Positions 33,664 to 43,900 of a stretch of 64,000 bases of DNA are shown in pieces (positions within the stretch are counted from its first letter, which is position 1; each line of letters begins with the position of its first letter). The notes below the pieces were generated by a model. The model searched no databases. It was not told the DNA's origin and saw nothing but the letters and a program-made list of their open reading frames with translations. Position numbers and translations under genes: made by a program. Source of the DNA: Actinoallomurus oryzae (GTDB lineage: Bacteria > Actinomycetota > Actinomycetes > Streptosporangiales > Streptosporangiaceae); the NCBI RefSeq assembly GCF_039541955.1, contig NZ_BAABHF010000078.1:5418-69417 (forward strand). Direction: 5' to 3'.

Positions 33664-34164
33664 TCAGGTGGCGTCCGGCGTACGGGGCAGGTCGGCACCG
33701 CAGAGGGCGCAGACGTAGTCGTGCTCCTTGACCAGGTTGCGCTCGCCGCACCGGGGGCAGTGGCGGAAGACGACCGGGCCGGTGAAGCGGCCGGGGTGCG
33801 GCAGGCCCGCCGCGTCGAGGGCGGCGCCGACGGCGGGCCAGGAGGCCGGATCGGGGCAGTAGCCGGTCGAGTGGTTGCTGACCTCGCTCACGGTCCAGCG
33901 GTGCCCGTCGCGGGAGAAGGCCATCTCTCCGGCGCTCAGCACGGGCGCCCCGCCGGCACAGGCGACGTGCTCGCTCCGCCGGGGCGCGAGGCGCAGCGTC
34001 CCGTCCAGGTCGACGACGAAGGTGAAGGGCTCGGCACGCTCGTCCGCGTCGCGTGAGCCCAGCCAGGCGGCCAGGTCGTCCACCGACCCGACCCGGTGCC
34101 CGGCGCCGCCGGGCGGTGCCGCGGCGAGCAGGTCGGCGGGGCCGACATAGGAGTACCGGCGCAC
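33664..34164 (-). CDS. Zinc-ribbon hypothetical protein
   Basis: A 166-residue protein. The C-terminal zinc ribbon is CPRCGERN then CALCGADLP, a Cys4 treble as in nudix-associated and NrdR-like ribbons. The upstream part has HVACAGGAPVLSAGEMAF, another possible Cys site. The N-terminal domain is of unknown fold. The function is unknown; such ribbons bind nucleic acid or protein. Confidence 0.6.
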   Translation of the reverse strand: MRRYSYVGPADLLAAAPPGGAGHRVGSVDDLAAWLGSRDADERAEPFTFVVDLDGTLRLAPRRSEHVACAGGAPVLSAGEMAFSRDGHRWTVSEVSNHSTGYCPDPASWPAVGAALDAAGLPHPGRFTGPVVFRHCPRCGERNLVKEHDYVCALCGADLPRTPDAT

Positions 34165-34250
34165 CGGCCGATGCTATCCGCCCGCACATTCCACGGCGAT
34201 CGTCCCGATGGGCCCGCACGGTGAGCCGCGAGCAGAGGAACGGCGTAGGA

Positions 34251-34297
34251 GGCCGGGCCGCCACCGCACGGCGTCCGTGTGCGGGGGCGGCCCGGCC
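34251..34297 (-). terminator. Large hairpin after secreted glycosidase-like gene
   Basis: GGCCGGGCCGCC (34251-34262) pairs with GGCGGCCCGGCC (34286-34297). Inside, CCGCACGG can pair with CCGTGTGCGG with a 2-base bulge. It is placed just past the stop codon of the gene ending at 34326. Confidence 0.6.
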
Positions 34298-34325
34298 GGT
34301 CAGGGTGGGCCCGGTTCGGGGCCGG

Positions 34326-35333
34326 TCAGGTCGCGGCGTTGTGCGCGGACAGGATCGGTTCGAGGTTCGTCGCGTGCGACAGGCCCGGGTAGGTGTCCTC
34401 GGGGCCGCCGTTCTTGTTGTCGCGGTAGCTGTAGACGACGTCCGCGCCGGCGCCCGGCAGGACCCTGTCCCACTCCGCGAGGAGGTTCTGGAGCTGCGTC
34501 GCGCTCGGGATCTTCCAGCCGTCGCCGCCGAAGACCTGGTAGACGGGGGCGAGCTCGCTCTCGGCGTAGTACTGCTTGGCCGTGGCCGCGGCGTCGTCGA
34601 CCTGGCTCATGTCGCAGGTCGTCGAGCCGTCCTTGTTACAGGGGTACGGGTCGAGGCCGAACAGGTCCACGTGGGTGATCGACTTGGCCACGGCGGCATA
34701 GTCGTGGCTGTACTCGTCCACGAGATACGCCTTCTGCGAGGTCTTTCGCGGAATGATGTTGCCACTGGCGTCCAGGCAGTTTCCGGCGTTGTCCACCTTC
34801 GGATGCTGCTTAGCGCCGTCCCAGAAGGAGTTGCGCCAGCCGGAGCAGTGAATGTAGTCGGCGCGGTCACGCAGCTTCGACGCGATATTCGTACAGCCGT
34901 GAGTGTCGGGTTCGTCGAAGATGAAGTAGCCGAACACCTTGGAGCTGTTGCGGTTGCTGTCGACAAGAGCACGGAAGTCCGCCCAGGACATGATGCCGTC
35001 GCTGTCGCAGATCGCGCCGCCGGTCCATTCCATTCCCTGCATTCCGGCCGGCAGGTCGGCGGACTCGCCGGGACCGACGTCGAGCACGGTGTAGCCGAGC
35101 GACTGCAGGTGGGCGGCGTCGTCCACGGTGGTGTTCTGGATGAAGTGGGGACGGTGCGTGACGGTGGCCTGCGCCGAGGCGGCCGTCGCGGCGGCGTGAG
35201 AGGCGGCGCCGTGTGCCGAGGCGACCCCCGGGACGACGGCGACGGCGGCCACGGCGGCGGTCAGCGCGCCGAGCACGATACCGAGGCGGCCCGCGGCCGT
35301 GCCCCTGGCCCGTCTGGTACGGAAGACCCTCAC
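34326..35333 (-). CDS. Secreted TIM-barrel glycosidase-like protein
   Basis: A 335-residue exported protein. GTG at 35333 was chosen because AGGAG lies 5 nt upstream; the result is a basic N-terminus, a hydrophobic segment (GIVLGALTAAVAAVAVV) and a cleavage-like site ASAHG near residue 40. The mature part reads IQNTTVDDAAHLQSLGYTVLDVG, then FGYFIFDEPDTHGC with Asp-Glu-Pro, and VDLFGLDPYPC. These fit a barrel glycosidase with its acid residue in the FDEP strand. Four or more cysteines could form disulfides outside the cell. The family is not named; the leader has two hairpin-like repeats. Confidence 0.6.
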   Translation of the reverse strand: MRVFRTRRARGTAAGRLGIVLGALTAAVAAVAVVPGVASAHGAASHAAATAASAQATVTHRPHFIQNTTVDDAAHLQSLGYTVLDVGPGESADLPAGMQGMEWTGGAICDSDGIMSWADFRALVDSNRNSSKVFGYFIFDEPDTHGCTNIASKLRDRADYIHCSGWRNSFWDGAKQHPKVDNAGNCLDASGNIIPRKTSQKAYLVDEYSHDYAAVAKSITHVDLFGLDPYPCNKDGSTTCDMSQVDDAAATAKQYYAESELAPVYQVFGGDGWKIPSATQLQNLLAEWDRVLPGAGADVVYSYRDNKNGGPEDTYPGLSHATNLEPILSAHNAAT

Positions 35334-35737
35334 AAGCACTCCTAGTGGCTTCGGGGGTTGATAAAGACGGTTCATCAACTCGGGATTTTCGCGACCGTCC
35401 CGGACGGCGCGAATTTCCCCGCCACCCGAGAGAACACACTGCTTATCGCCGAATCGGCGTCACCATATAGCAGCACTCGACATGGCAGCAAGATTGTAGT
35501 TTCCACCGAAATACCGAGGGTCGGATGATGCTGACACACCGTGATCTAACGCATTATGAAACAAATTCGCGTCGGCCGCTGAGCTGGGTCTTGTTGTACG
35601 CGAAAAGTAGAACGGCCTTCGGTTAAGCGCGGTCGAGGCACCGAGAAGCGACCCGCGATCGGGTGAATGCCGGAGCACTTTGGTGATTCGCACAATGGGC
35701 GGGCCGATTGCCGGGCGCACGCGTCCGGCCGGCCCCG
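35334..35737. other. Long leader/promoter stretch of the secreted protein
   Basis: About 400 bases with no gene. It is more A/T-rich than its surroundings and contains two inverted repeats (a 5-bp one at 35358-35378 and the one at 35388-35413). The promoter of the minus-strand secreted gene should be here. Confidence 0.4.
35388..35413. promoter_or_regulatory. Interrupted palindrome upstream of secreted protein
   Basis: TTCGCG-a-CCGTCC is mirrored by GGACGG-CGCGAA around one central C, a 12-bp stem with a single bulged A. It is 55-80 bases upstream of the GTG at 35333, as an operator or leader hairpin. Confidence 0.4.
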
Positions 35738-35980
35738 TCAGTCCTCCGTCGTGCGGCCGCCGGCCCAGGGGCGGACCTGCCGGCCCTGCTGGTGGGAGTC
35801 GTCGTGGCGATGGGCGATGCGCACGGCGTACTCACGAGGCGACACTCCCAGCTGCCAGGAACAGACCGAACAGCTCAGGTGGTCGTGGGTGGTCCGCTCG
35901 TCGTGCTCCACCTCGACGACGCCAATCCGCAGGTTCTCCACGGCCCGAAACCGTACACGGAGCGTAGCCGCATACTCCAC
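35738..35980 (-). CDS. Small hypothetical protein with possible metal site
   Basis: An 80-residue frame with good G/C bias at third positions. It contains HDHLSCSVCSW and, later, IAHRHDDSHQ, a His/Cys-rich arrangement that could bind metal. GTG at 35980 lies 20 bases after the stop of the TetR gene on the same strand, so it may be its operon partner. No family is recognised; the ribosome-binding site is weak. Confidence 0.45.
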   Translation of the reverse strand: MEYAATLRVRFRAVENLRIGVVEVEHDERTTHDHLSCSVCSWQLGVSPREYAVRIAHRHDDSHQQGRQVRPWAGGRTTED

Positions 35981-36000
35981 CTTGGTGACCGTCGTGTCGT

Positions 36001-36651
36001 CTACGGGATGCGTTCGCGGTCGCGTTCGGCGGCCAGGCGCAGGGTCTCCGCGGACAGCGGTGCGAGCAGGAGGGCCGCGACCAGGTCGATCAGGTGGCCG
36101 GTGAACAGCCGGTCGTCGGCGTGCGGCCCCGACTGGGCGCGGCGGGCCAGCTCGATCATCGTGAAGCGCACCGCGACGAACCGCCGGTGCAGGCGGGTGG
36201 CGTCCTCCTCCAGGAGCGGGGCGGTCAGGGCACGCCAGCGGTAGGTGCTGTCGGCCGGGTCGCTGACGGTCGCCCGGCCGATCAGCGGCTCGGGACGGTT
36301 CACCAGCTCGCCGAGGATCCGCAGGTACGCACGGCCGCTGGGGTAGGCGAGCTCGGCCGCGAGCGGGCGGACCAGCGCGGCGGACAGCGCGCGGACGTCG
36401 TCGCGTTCGCCGGCCTCGTACGCGTCCAGCAGGGCGTGTCGGGCCGACTCGACCTCGGCGCGGTGCCGTTCGAGCACGGCGCGCAGCAGGCCGTGCCGGT
36501 CGCCGAAGTGGTACTGCAGGGCGGTGACGTTGCGCGCACCCGAGGCGCGCACGATCTCTCGCAGGGATACGCCGTAGACGCCCTCGGTGGCGAAGAGCCG
36601 CTCAGCCGTCTCGATAAGGCGCTCCCGCGTCTCACGTCCGGCGGTGCCCAT
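36001..36651 (-). CDS. TetR-family regulator
   Basis: A 216-residue repressor. The helix-turn-helix block is VSLREIVRASGARNVTALQYHFGDRHGLL (residues ~29-57). It is divergent from the kinase/dehydrogenase/ligase genes starting at 36723, with only 71 bases between, so it very likely controls them. The ligand is expected to be an acyl-CoA or its acid. Confidence 0.85.
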   Translation of the reverse strand: MGTAGRETRERLIETAERLFATEGVYGVSLREIVRASGARNVTALQYHFGDRHGLLRAVLERHRAEVESARHALLDAYEAGERDDVRALSAALVRPLAAELAYPSGRAYLRILGELVNRPEPLIGRATVSDPADSTYRWRALTAPLLEEDATRLHRRFVAVRFTMIELARRAQSGPHADDRLFTGHLIDLVAALLLAPLSAETLRLAAERDRERIP

Positions 36652-36668
36652 GGGTGAATTGAACCATA

Positions 36669-36698
36669 TTGACCTTTAATGCAGGTGAATCATAGGCT
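36669..36698 (+). promoter_or_regulatory. Promoter for the kinase/ACAD/ligase unit
   Basis: TTGACC (36669-36674) and TAGGCT (36693-36698) stand 18 bases apart, a good -35 and an acceptable -10. The ATG at 36723 and its GGAGG follow. The tetR start lies 18 bases to the left, so the promoter overlaps any TetR site here. Confidence 0.4.
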
Positions 36699-36722
36699 CA
36701 TGCATGCGGAGGTTCTCCCTGG

Positions 36723-37769
36723 ATGCAGCCTGATGACATCGACCCGTCGCTGGTCGACTTCGGCGTTCTGGCGCGCTGGATGGACGCCGACGGCCTGCCC
36801 GGTGGGCCGTTCGAGCGGGTCGAGCGGCTCGGCGGTGGCACGCAGAACGTCCTGGTCCGGTTCTGCCGCGGCGACCGTGCGTACGTCCTCCGCCGCCCGC
36901 CCGTCCACCCGCGGCCTCGCAGCAACGACGCGCTGCGGCGCGAGGCACGGGTGCTGTCCGCCCTCGACGGCACGGGAGTGCGAGCGCCGCGCCTGATCGC
37001 CGCCTGCACGGACGAGACGGTCATGAACGGCGTGGTCTTCTACCTCATGGAGTCGGTGCGCGGCTTCAACCCCACGACGGCGCTCCCCCCGCGGTACGCG
37101 GGCGACCCCGCCGTACGCCACCGCATGGGCCTGGACGCCGCCGCCGCGCTCGCCGAACTGGGCGCGGTCGACCACGTCGCCGCCGGCCTGGGCGACATGG
37201 GCCGTCCGGAGGGATTCCTCGAACGCCAGGTCGGCCGGTGGCTCTCGGAACTGGAGTCCTACAACGCGCTCGACGGGTACCCCGGCGCGGACATCCCCGG
37301 GCTGACCGAGGTCGCGACCTGGCTGGAGGCGCACCGGCCGCACGAGTGGCGGCCCGGCATCATGCACGGTGACTACCACCTCGCCAACCTGCTCTACGAC
37401 GCCGACGCCCCGAGGGTGGCGGCGATCGTCGACTGGGAGATGTGCACGATCGGCGATCCGCTGCTCGACCTGGGCTGGCTGATCGCGACCTGGCCCGTCG
37501 GGGAGGCGGCGCCGCTGGCCGGCGCCATCGGCACGGCGGGCGGACTGCCCACGACCGGCGAGCTGGCCGAGGTCTACGCCGCCCGTACGGACCGCGACCT
37601 GTCCGCGCTCACCTGGTACGCCGTGCTCGCCTGTTTCAAGCTCGGCATCGTGCTGGAGGGCACGCACGCCCGCGCGTTCGCCGGTCAGGCGCCTGAGGAC
37701 GTCGGGGACCTGCTGCACGCGACCACGCTCGGGCTGTTCGCCCGCGCCCGCACCTTCATGGAGACCTGA
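36723..37769 (+). CDS. APH-type phosphotransferase, ACAD10/LvaA-like
   Basis: A 348-residue aminoglycoside-phosphotransferase-fold kinase. GGTQNVLVRF is the ATP loop, MHGDYHLANLLYD is the catalytic loop (catalytic Asp), and VDWEMCTIGDPLLDL holds the magnesium-binding Asp. This subgroup, found fused to or beside acyl-CoA dehydrogenases, phosphorylates the hydroxyl of 4-hydroxyacyl-CoAs in the levulinate (lva) and ACAD10/11 routes, as established for those systems. Its stop overlaps the next ATG (TGATG), which supports joint action with that dehydrogenase. Confidence 0.85.
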   Translation: MQPDDIDPSLVDFGVLARWMDADGLPGGPFERVERLGGGTQNVLVRFCRGDRAYVLRRPPVHPRPRSNDALRREARVLSALDGTGVRAPRLIAACTDETVMNGVVFYLMESVRGFNPTTALPPRYAGDPAVRHRMGLDAAAALAELGAVDHVAAGLGDMGRPEGFLERQVGRWLSELESYNALDGYPGADIPGLTEVATWLEAHRPHEWRPGIMHGDYHLANLLYDADAPRVAAIVDWEMCTIGDPLLDLGWLIATWPVGEAAPLAGAIGTAGGLPTTGELAEVYAARTDRDLSALTWYAVLACFKLGIVLEGTHARAFAGQAPEDVGDLLHATTLGLFARARTFMET

Positions 37770-39037
37770 TGTGGGACTTTTCCACCGAGCCTGAGTTCCA
37801 GGCGAAGCTCGACTGGATGGACGCGTTCATCCGCGACGAGATCGAGCCGCTCGACCTGGTCTACGGCGGCAAGGCGTACGAACCGCTCGGCGACGAGCTG
37901 CGCGGCATCGTCGAACCGCTCAAGGCGCGGGTGCGCGAGCAGGGGCTGTGGGCCTGCCACCTCGGCCCCGAGCTGGGCGGGCAGGGGTACGGGCAGCTCA
38001 AGCTCGCGCTGATGAACGAGCTCATCGGCCGCTCGCCGTGGGCGTCGGTCATCTTCGGCTGCCAGGCGCCGGACACCGGCAACGCCGAGATCATCGCGAT
38101 GTACGGCACGGACGAGCAGAAGGCCCGCTACCTCAAGCCGCTGCTGGACGGCGAGTGCTTCTCCGGCTTCTCGATGACCGAACCGCACGCCGGCTCGGAC
38201 CCGCGCCTGTTCCGTACGCGGGCGGTGCGCGACGGCGACGGCTGGGTGATCAGCGGGGAGAAGTACTTCACCTCCAACGCGGCCAACGCGGCGTTCCTCA
38301 TCGTGATGGCGGTGACCGACCCCGACGCGCACCCGTACCAGCGGATGTCGATGTTCCTGGTGCCGACGGACACGCCGGGTGTGGAGATCCTGCGCAACAT
38401 CTCCACGATGGGTCATCGCGGCGACGGCGGCCACGCGCACATCCGCTACAACGACGCCGCGGTCGGTCCGGACGCGCTGCTCGGCGAGGTCGGCGGGGCG
38501 TTCGCCATCTCGCAGGCGCGGCTCGGCGGCGGGCGGATCCACCACGCGATGCGCACCGTCGCGGCGGTGAAGAAGGCCTTCGACATGATGTGCGAACGCG
38601 CCCTGTCGCGCGAGACCCACGACGGCAACCTCGCCGGCAAGCAGCTCGTCCAGGCGGCGATCGCCGACTCCTACCTGCAGATCCAGCAGTTCCGGCTGCT
38701 GATCCTGCACACGGCCTGGCTGATCGACCGTTCCTCCACGAAGGAGGCCCGTACCCAGATCGCCGCCTGCAAGGTAGCGGCGGCGCGCGTCTTCCACGAC
38801 GTGGTCTACCGGGCGATGCACATCCACGGCGCGCTCGGGGTGTCCAGCGACACTCCGCTGGCGCGGCTCTGGCAGGCCGCGCCGCTCATGGGGATCATGG
38901 ACGGCCCGACCGAGGTCCACCAGGCCTCGATCGCCCGTCGCGTGCTGCGTGAGTACGAGCCCTCCCCCGGGCCCTGGCCCACCGAGTACCTGCCGGACAA
39001 GATCGCCGCCGCCCGCGAGAAGTACGGAGTCCGATGA
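37769..39037 (+). CDS. Acyl-CoA dehydrogenase
   Basis: A 422-residue FAD enzyme. GFSMTEPHAGSDPRLFRTRA and WVISGEKYFTSNA are the standard acyl-CoA dehydrogenase signatures (FAD and substrate loops). The C-terminal MHIHGALGVSSDTPLARLW and YLPDK-like ending match the ACAD10/11-type subgroup. It is translationally coupled to the kinase upstream and the ligase downstream. In that setting the probable role is acting on a phosphorylated 4-hydroxyacyl-CoA. Confidence 0.9.
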   Translation: MWDFSTEPEFQAKLDWMDAFIRDEIEPLDLVYGGKAYEPLGDELRGIVEPLKARVREQGLWACHLGPELGGQGYGQLKLALMNELIGRSPWASVIFGCQAPDTGNAEIIAMYGTDEQKARYLKPLLDGECFSGFSMTEPHAGSDPRLFRTRAVRDGDGWVISGEKYFTSNAANAAFLIVMAVTDPDAHPYQRMSMFLVPTDTPGVEILRNISTMGHRGDGGHAHIRYNDAAVGPDALLGEVGGAFAISQARLGGGRIHHAMRTVAAVKKAFDMMCERALSRETHDGNLAGKQLVQAAIADSYLQIQQFRLLILHTAWLIDRSSTKEARTQIAACKVAAARVFHDVVYRAMHIHGALGVSSDTPLARLWQAAPLMGIMDGPTEVHQASIARRVLREYEPSPGPWPTEYLPDKIAAAREKYGVR

Positions 39038-40713
39038 TGCTGAGTGTGGAAGAGGCCCGCGCGATGGTCACCGCGCCGGGGCAGCTGTTCGAGATGGACG
39101 AGGTCGAGATCCGCGGCGTGCGCACGCGCGTGTGGAAGAACGCACTGCCGTCGCTGCGCTCACTCCTGGAGGTCACGCGGCTGCACGGCGACGCGACGTT
39201 TCTCGTGTACGAGGACGACCGGCTGACGTTCGAGGAGCACTTCCTGCGCGCGGCGACCTTCGCCCGGCGGCTCACCGAGCGGTACGGCGTGGGCAAGGGC
39301 GACCGGGTCGCGATCGCGATGCGCAACTTCCCCGAGTGGTCGGTCGCCTTCTTCGGCGCCGCCGCGGCAGGCGCCGTCGTCGTACCGCTGAACGCCTGGT
39401 GGACCGCGCCGGAGCTGGAGTACGGCCTGCGCGACAGCGGTGCGAAGGTCCTCGTCGCCGACCAGGAACGCGCCGAGCGCCTCACGGGCGTGCTGCCGGA
39501 CCTCGGCATTCCGACGATCGTCGCTCGTGTCGAGGGCGAGCCTCCGGCGGGCGCGGAGGAGTTCGACGCGGTGCTCGGCGAGCTCGGCGACACGCTGCCG
39601 GACGTGACGATCGACCCCGACGACGACGCCACGATCTTCTACACCTCTGGCACGACCGGCCGCTCGAAGGGCGCACTCGGCACCCAGCGCAACATCACCA
39701 CGAACCCGATCAGCCTGGCGTACGCGATGGCCGCCGCCGGGCTGCGCGCCGGGCACGCGCTGGAGGAGGTGGTCGGGGCGCCGCGCCGGGTGTCGCTGCT
39801 CAGCGTGCCGTTCTTCCACGCGACCGGCTGCCACTCCGTGCTCGTCGCCAGCGCGCTCGCCGGCAGCACGATCGTGTTGATGCACAAGTGGAACCCCGAG
39901 CGCGCCCTGGAGCTGATCGAACGCGAGCGCGTCACGATGTTCGGCGGCGTACCGACGATGGCGTGGCAGGTGCTGACGTCGCCGCACTTCGACAAGTACG
40001 ACACCTCCAGCCTGACGTCGGTCTCGTACGGCGGCGCACCCGCCCCGCCGAAGCTGGTGGAGAAGATCAAGGAGCTGCTGCCCGACCGGGTCCCGGGCAA
40101 CGGGTACGGGCTGACCGAGACGTCCTCGGTGACGACGTACAACTCCGGCGTCAACTATCTGGCACACCCCGACAGCGTCGGCCTGCCGGTCGCGGTGTGC
40201 GACGTGAAGGTGGTCGGCCCGTCGGGCGACGAGCTGCCCGCGGGCGAGGTGGGCGAGCTGCTGATCAAGGGTCCGAACGTCATCAAGGGCTACTGGAACC
40301 GCCCCGACGCGACCGCCCAGGCGATCGTCGGCGGCTGGTTCCACAGCGGCGACCTGGCGCGCGTGGACGAGGACGGCTTCGTCTACATCGTGGACCGGGC
40401 GAAGGACATGCTCATCCGCGGCGGTGAGAACGTCTACTGCGCCGAGGTCGAGGCGGCCCTTTACGAACATCCGGCCGTCGCGGACGCGGCCGTCATCGGC
40501 GTCCCCCACGACGAGCTCGGCGAGGAGGTCGGCGCGGTCGTCTGCCTGCGACCGGGCACGGCCCTGACCGCGGAGGAGCTCCAGGCGTTCCTGCGCGAGA
40601 GGATCGCGGCGTTCAAGGTGCCGTCCCACGTGTGGTTCCGGGAGAACGAACTGCCCCGCAATCCGGGCGGCAAGATCCTCAAAACCCACCTGCGCGCCGA
40701 GGTCCTCGGCTGA
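39034..40713 (+). CDS. Acyl-CoA synthetase
   Basis: A 559-residue class I ligase. FYTSGTTGRSKGALG is A3, GYGLTETSS is A5, FHSGDLARVDEDGFVYIVDR is A7, RGGENVYCAEVEA is A8 and NPGGKILKTHL bears the lysine. ATG at 39034 overlaps the dehydrogenase stop (ATGA). It likely activates the acid that feeds the kinase and the dehydrogenase. It closes the three-gene unit. Confidence 0.9.
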   Translation: MMLSVEEARAMVTAPGQLFEMDEVEIRGVRTRVWKNALPSLRSLLEVTRLHGDATFLVYEDDRLTFEEHFLRAATFARRLTERYGVGKGDRVAIAMRNFPEWSVAFFGAAAAGAVVVPLNAWWTAPELEYGLRDSGAKVLVADQERAERLTGVLPDLGIPTIVARVEGEPPAGAEEFDAVLGELGDTLPDVTIDPDDDATIFYTSGTTGRSKGALGTQRNITTNPISLAYAMAAAGLRAGHALEEVVGAPRRVSLLSVPFFHATGCHSVLVASALAGSTIVLMHKWNPERALELIERERVTMFGGVPTMAWQVLTSPHFDKYDTSSLTSVSYGGAPAPPKLVEKIKELLPDRVPGNGYGLTETSSVTTYNSGVNYLAHPDSVGLPVAVCDVKVVGPSGDELPAGEVGELLIKGPNVIKGYWNRPDATAQAIVGGWFHSGDLARVDEDGFVYIVDRAKDMLIRGGENVYCAEVEAALYEHPAVADAAVIGVPHDELGEEVGAVVCLRPGTALTAEELQAFLRERIAAFKVPSHVWFRENELPRNPGGKILKTHLRAEVLG

Positions 40714-40847
40714 GGGAGAGCCGGTTCTCTTGTGAGGCCGCCGAATCCATACTGCGCTTTTCTCGGACAGCGTCTTGAGGATGCTCGCCCGACGGGTGGT
40801 CGGCGGGGTGGGTGCGCATTCGTGCGCGAAAATGACCTGTTTCGCTC

Positions 40848-40876
40848 TTGACTGTGCAATTTGTCGATCTTACGTT
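40848..40876 (+). promoter_or_regulatory. Promoter of the GH20 gene
   Basis: TTGACT (40848-40853) and TACGTT (40871-40876) are separated by exactly 17 bases, a good housekeeping-type promoter. The ATG follows 30 bases later, with GGAGG in between. Confidence 0.55.
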
Positions 40877-40905
40877 CAGTGCGAGCATCTCGCCCCGGAG
40901 GTTCG

Positions 40906-43900
40906 ATGGACATCCGCCGCCGGCTCGCGGTCCTTTGTAATGCCGCCTGTCTTGTCGCGTCCCAGGTCGTCGTCACGCCCGTGTTCGCCGCCGCCTCGCC
41001 CGATCCCGCCCCGAACGTCACGCCTGCGCTGCGCCAGTGGACCGGCGCGAGCGGCACGTTCCGGCTCGGCCGGGGCGCCCGCATCGTCGTCGCCCCGGCC
41101 CAGGCCGCCGACGCGCGTACGTTCCGCGACGATCTGGCGGCCATCACCGGCCAGGCCCTGCCCGTCGTCCTCGGTGACACGGCGCACCCCGGCGACCTGC
41201 GGCTCCTCGTCGATCCTGCCGCCCCCGCGACGCTCGGCGAGGAGGGGTATCAGCTTCAGATCGCCGACACCCTGACAGTGCGCGGGCGTACACCGGCCGG
41301 TGTGGCGCACGGCACGCAAACCGTCGAGCAGTTGTTCACCCTCGCCCCGGACCGCGCCCAGGTGCCGCACGGAACGGCGATGGACTGGCCCGACGTACGG
41401 CAGCGCGGGTTCATGCTGGACGCCGGGCGCAAGTACTACCGGCCCGAGTACATCCTCCAGCAGATCCGTACCGCCGCCTGGCTCAAGCTGAACACGGTGC
41501 ACCTGCACCTGACCGAGCACAACGCGTTCCGCCTGGTCAGCGACCGGTTCCCGGGCCTGGCCGCGGCGGACGCGTACACCAAGGCGGACATCCGCCGGTT
41601 CGAGGACGAGGCGCGGAAGTACCACGTGACGCTGCTGCCGGAGATCGACCTGCCCGGCCACTCCAACGCGATCGCGCAGTACCGGCCGGACCTGAAGTTC
41701 TCCTGTCCCGCGCTGGCCGACGGCTGGACGCTCGACGTCACCAAGCAGGCCACCCGCGACTTCGTGAAGAAGCTGCTGGATGAGTTCGTGCCGCTGTTCG
41801 ATGGGCCCGAGTTCCACGTCGGCACCGACGAGTACCAGACGCAGGCCACCCAGGAGCAGTGCCCCGAACTCGTCGACTACGCCAGGGAGCATGGGTACGC
41901 GAGCACCGCGGACGTGTTCGTCGACTTCATCAATTTCATGAACAAGGTGGTCCGCTCGCACGACAAGCGGGCCGTCATATGGAACTGGTGGGACTACCAG
42001 CAGGCCCCGTCCACCGCGCCCGACAAGAACATCAAGGTCGAGGCGTGGGTCGGCGACGGCGTACAGCACTACCTCGACCTCGGGTACGACGTGGTGGCCT
42101 CGCCCGGCGACCTGCTGTACGTGACGCCCGGCGCCCCGCCTGGCGGGGCGCTGCTGCCGGACGACCGAAGCCTGTACGCCCAGTGGACGCCGACACAGAA
42201 CGACCACCTGACCGGGTACCTGATCTCCCGCTGGTCCGACAGCGCCGAGACGCAGAGCGACGCTTACTTCGACTGGTTCGCCAACCGGCCACAGCAGGTG
42301 CTCGCGGACCGCGCCTGGGGCGGACCGCGCCAGGGCACCAGCTTCGACTTCGAGGACCGGATCGACCGCCTCGGCCCGCCACCCGGCGTCGCGTACCCGC
42401 CGACCGGGACCGTGAAGCTGACCGGCACCTCCTACGGCGCCGGCCCCGCGTACGGCGGGTCGGACAACACCTACGACAAGGTCTTCGACGGCGATCCCAA
42501 CACGGCGTACGACTATGAGAAGGCCGACGGCGGGTACGCCGGCATCGACCTGGGCGCGGGGCACACGGCCCGGGTGGCGAAGATCCGGTTCGTGCCGCGG
42601 GCCGGCCAGGCGGGCCGCATGGTCGGCGGCCGCTTCCAGGGCTGCACCGACGGGCCGGACAAGGGCTGCGTCGATCTGGCGACCGTGCCGTGGACGCCGA
42701 TGGCCGACTGGACCCAGTTGACGGTCGAGGACAACGGCCGGTACCGCTGGCTGCGGTACGTGAGCCCGCCCGGCGGCTTCGCGAACATCGCCGAGGCCGA
42801 GTTCGACACCGCGCCCGAGACGCCGGGCCGCCTCGACGTGGCCGCGCCCGGCACCCTGCGCGCCCTCGGTCACTCCACGGTGACCACGACGTTCACCAAC
42901 ACCGGCACGAGCGCGCTGAACGACGTGCGCCAGACCCTCACCGCGTACGCCACGAGCAGCGTCGTGCCGCTGGCCGCGCGGCCCATCGGCGACCCGGTCG
43001 CCGAAGTCGTGGCGCCGGGACACAGCGTGAGCGTGCGCTGGCAGGCCGACCTGCCGCTCGACGTCATGCCCGGCACCTACCGGCTCACCGGCGGCGTGAC
43101 CTGGGCGGGCGGCGGCCGTACGACGGGGGCCGCGGCGGTCAAGGTGCCGGCGCCACTGACCGCGACCGCCGATCCGGGAACGCTGGTCGTCTCGGGCGGC
43201 AAGGACGCCACCGCCACGGTACGGCTGACCAGCCCGGCGGACGCACCGCTCACCGCGCGCTGGGCGGTGAACTCGCCGAGCGGCGTCACGGCCCGCCCGG
43301 CGAGCGGAACGGTACACGTCCCGGCGGGCGGCACGGCCTCGGTGCGCGTCACGGTCACGGCGAACGACAAGCCCGGCGCGTACGACCTGCCGGTCGCGCT
43401 GACGGCGCGGGCGGGCGGCGGGCGCGTCGACGTCACCGCGCCACTGCGAGTCTCGGTCCCGTACCCGGCGCTGTCCGGCGCGTTCGACAACACCGGGACG
43501 ACCGACGACGGCACGCCCGCGCCCGGTGGCCTGAACGGCGGCATCGACTCCGACGGGTCGAGCTACTCGGCTCAGGCACTGGCCGCCGCGGGAGTCACGC
43601 GGGGTGGCACGTTCACCTACGACGGGCAGACCTTCACCTGGCCCGACGCCGCGCCCGGAACCCCGGACAACGTCCTGGCCAACGGGCAGACGATCAAGGT
43701 CGGCAAGCAGGGTGGCCGGCTCGGCCTGCTCACCGTCGGCACGTACGGCCCGATCGGCGGCACCGGCCTCGTCAGCTACGCCGACGGCAGCACGCAGCCG
43801 TTCACCGTCACCGACCCGGACTGGCAGGTACCGTCCCTGCCCGGCGACGCCAAGGCGGCGATCACCATGCCGTACCACAACCTCGCCGGCACCGGCCGCG

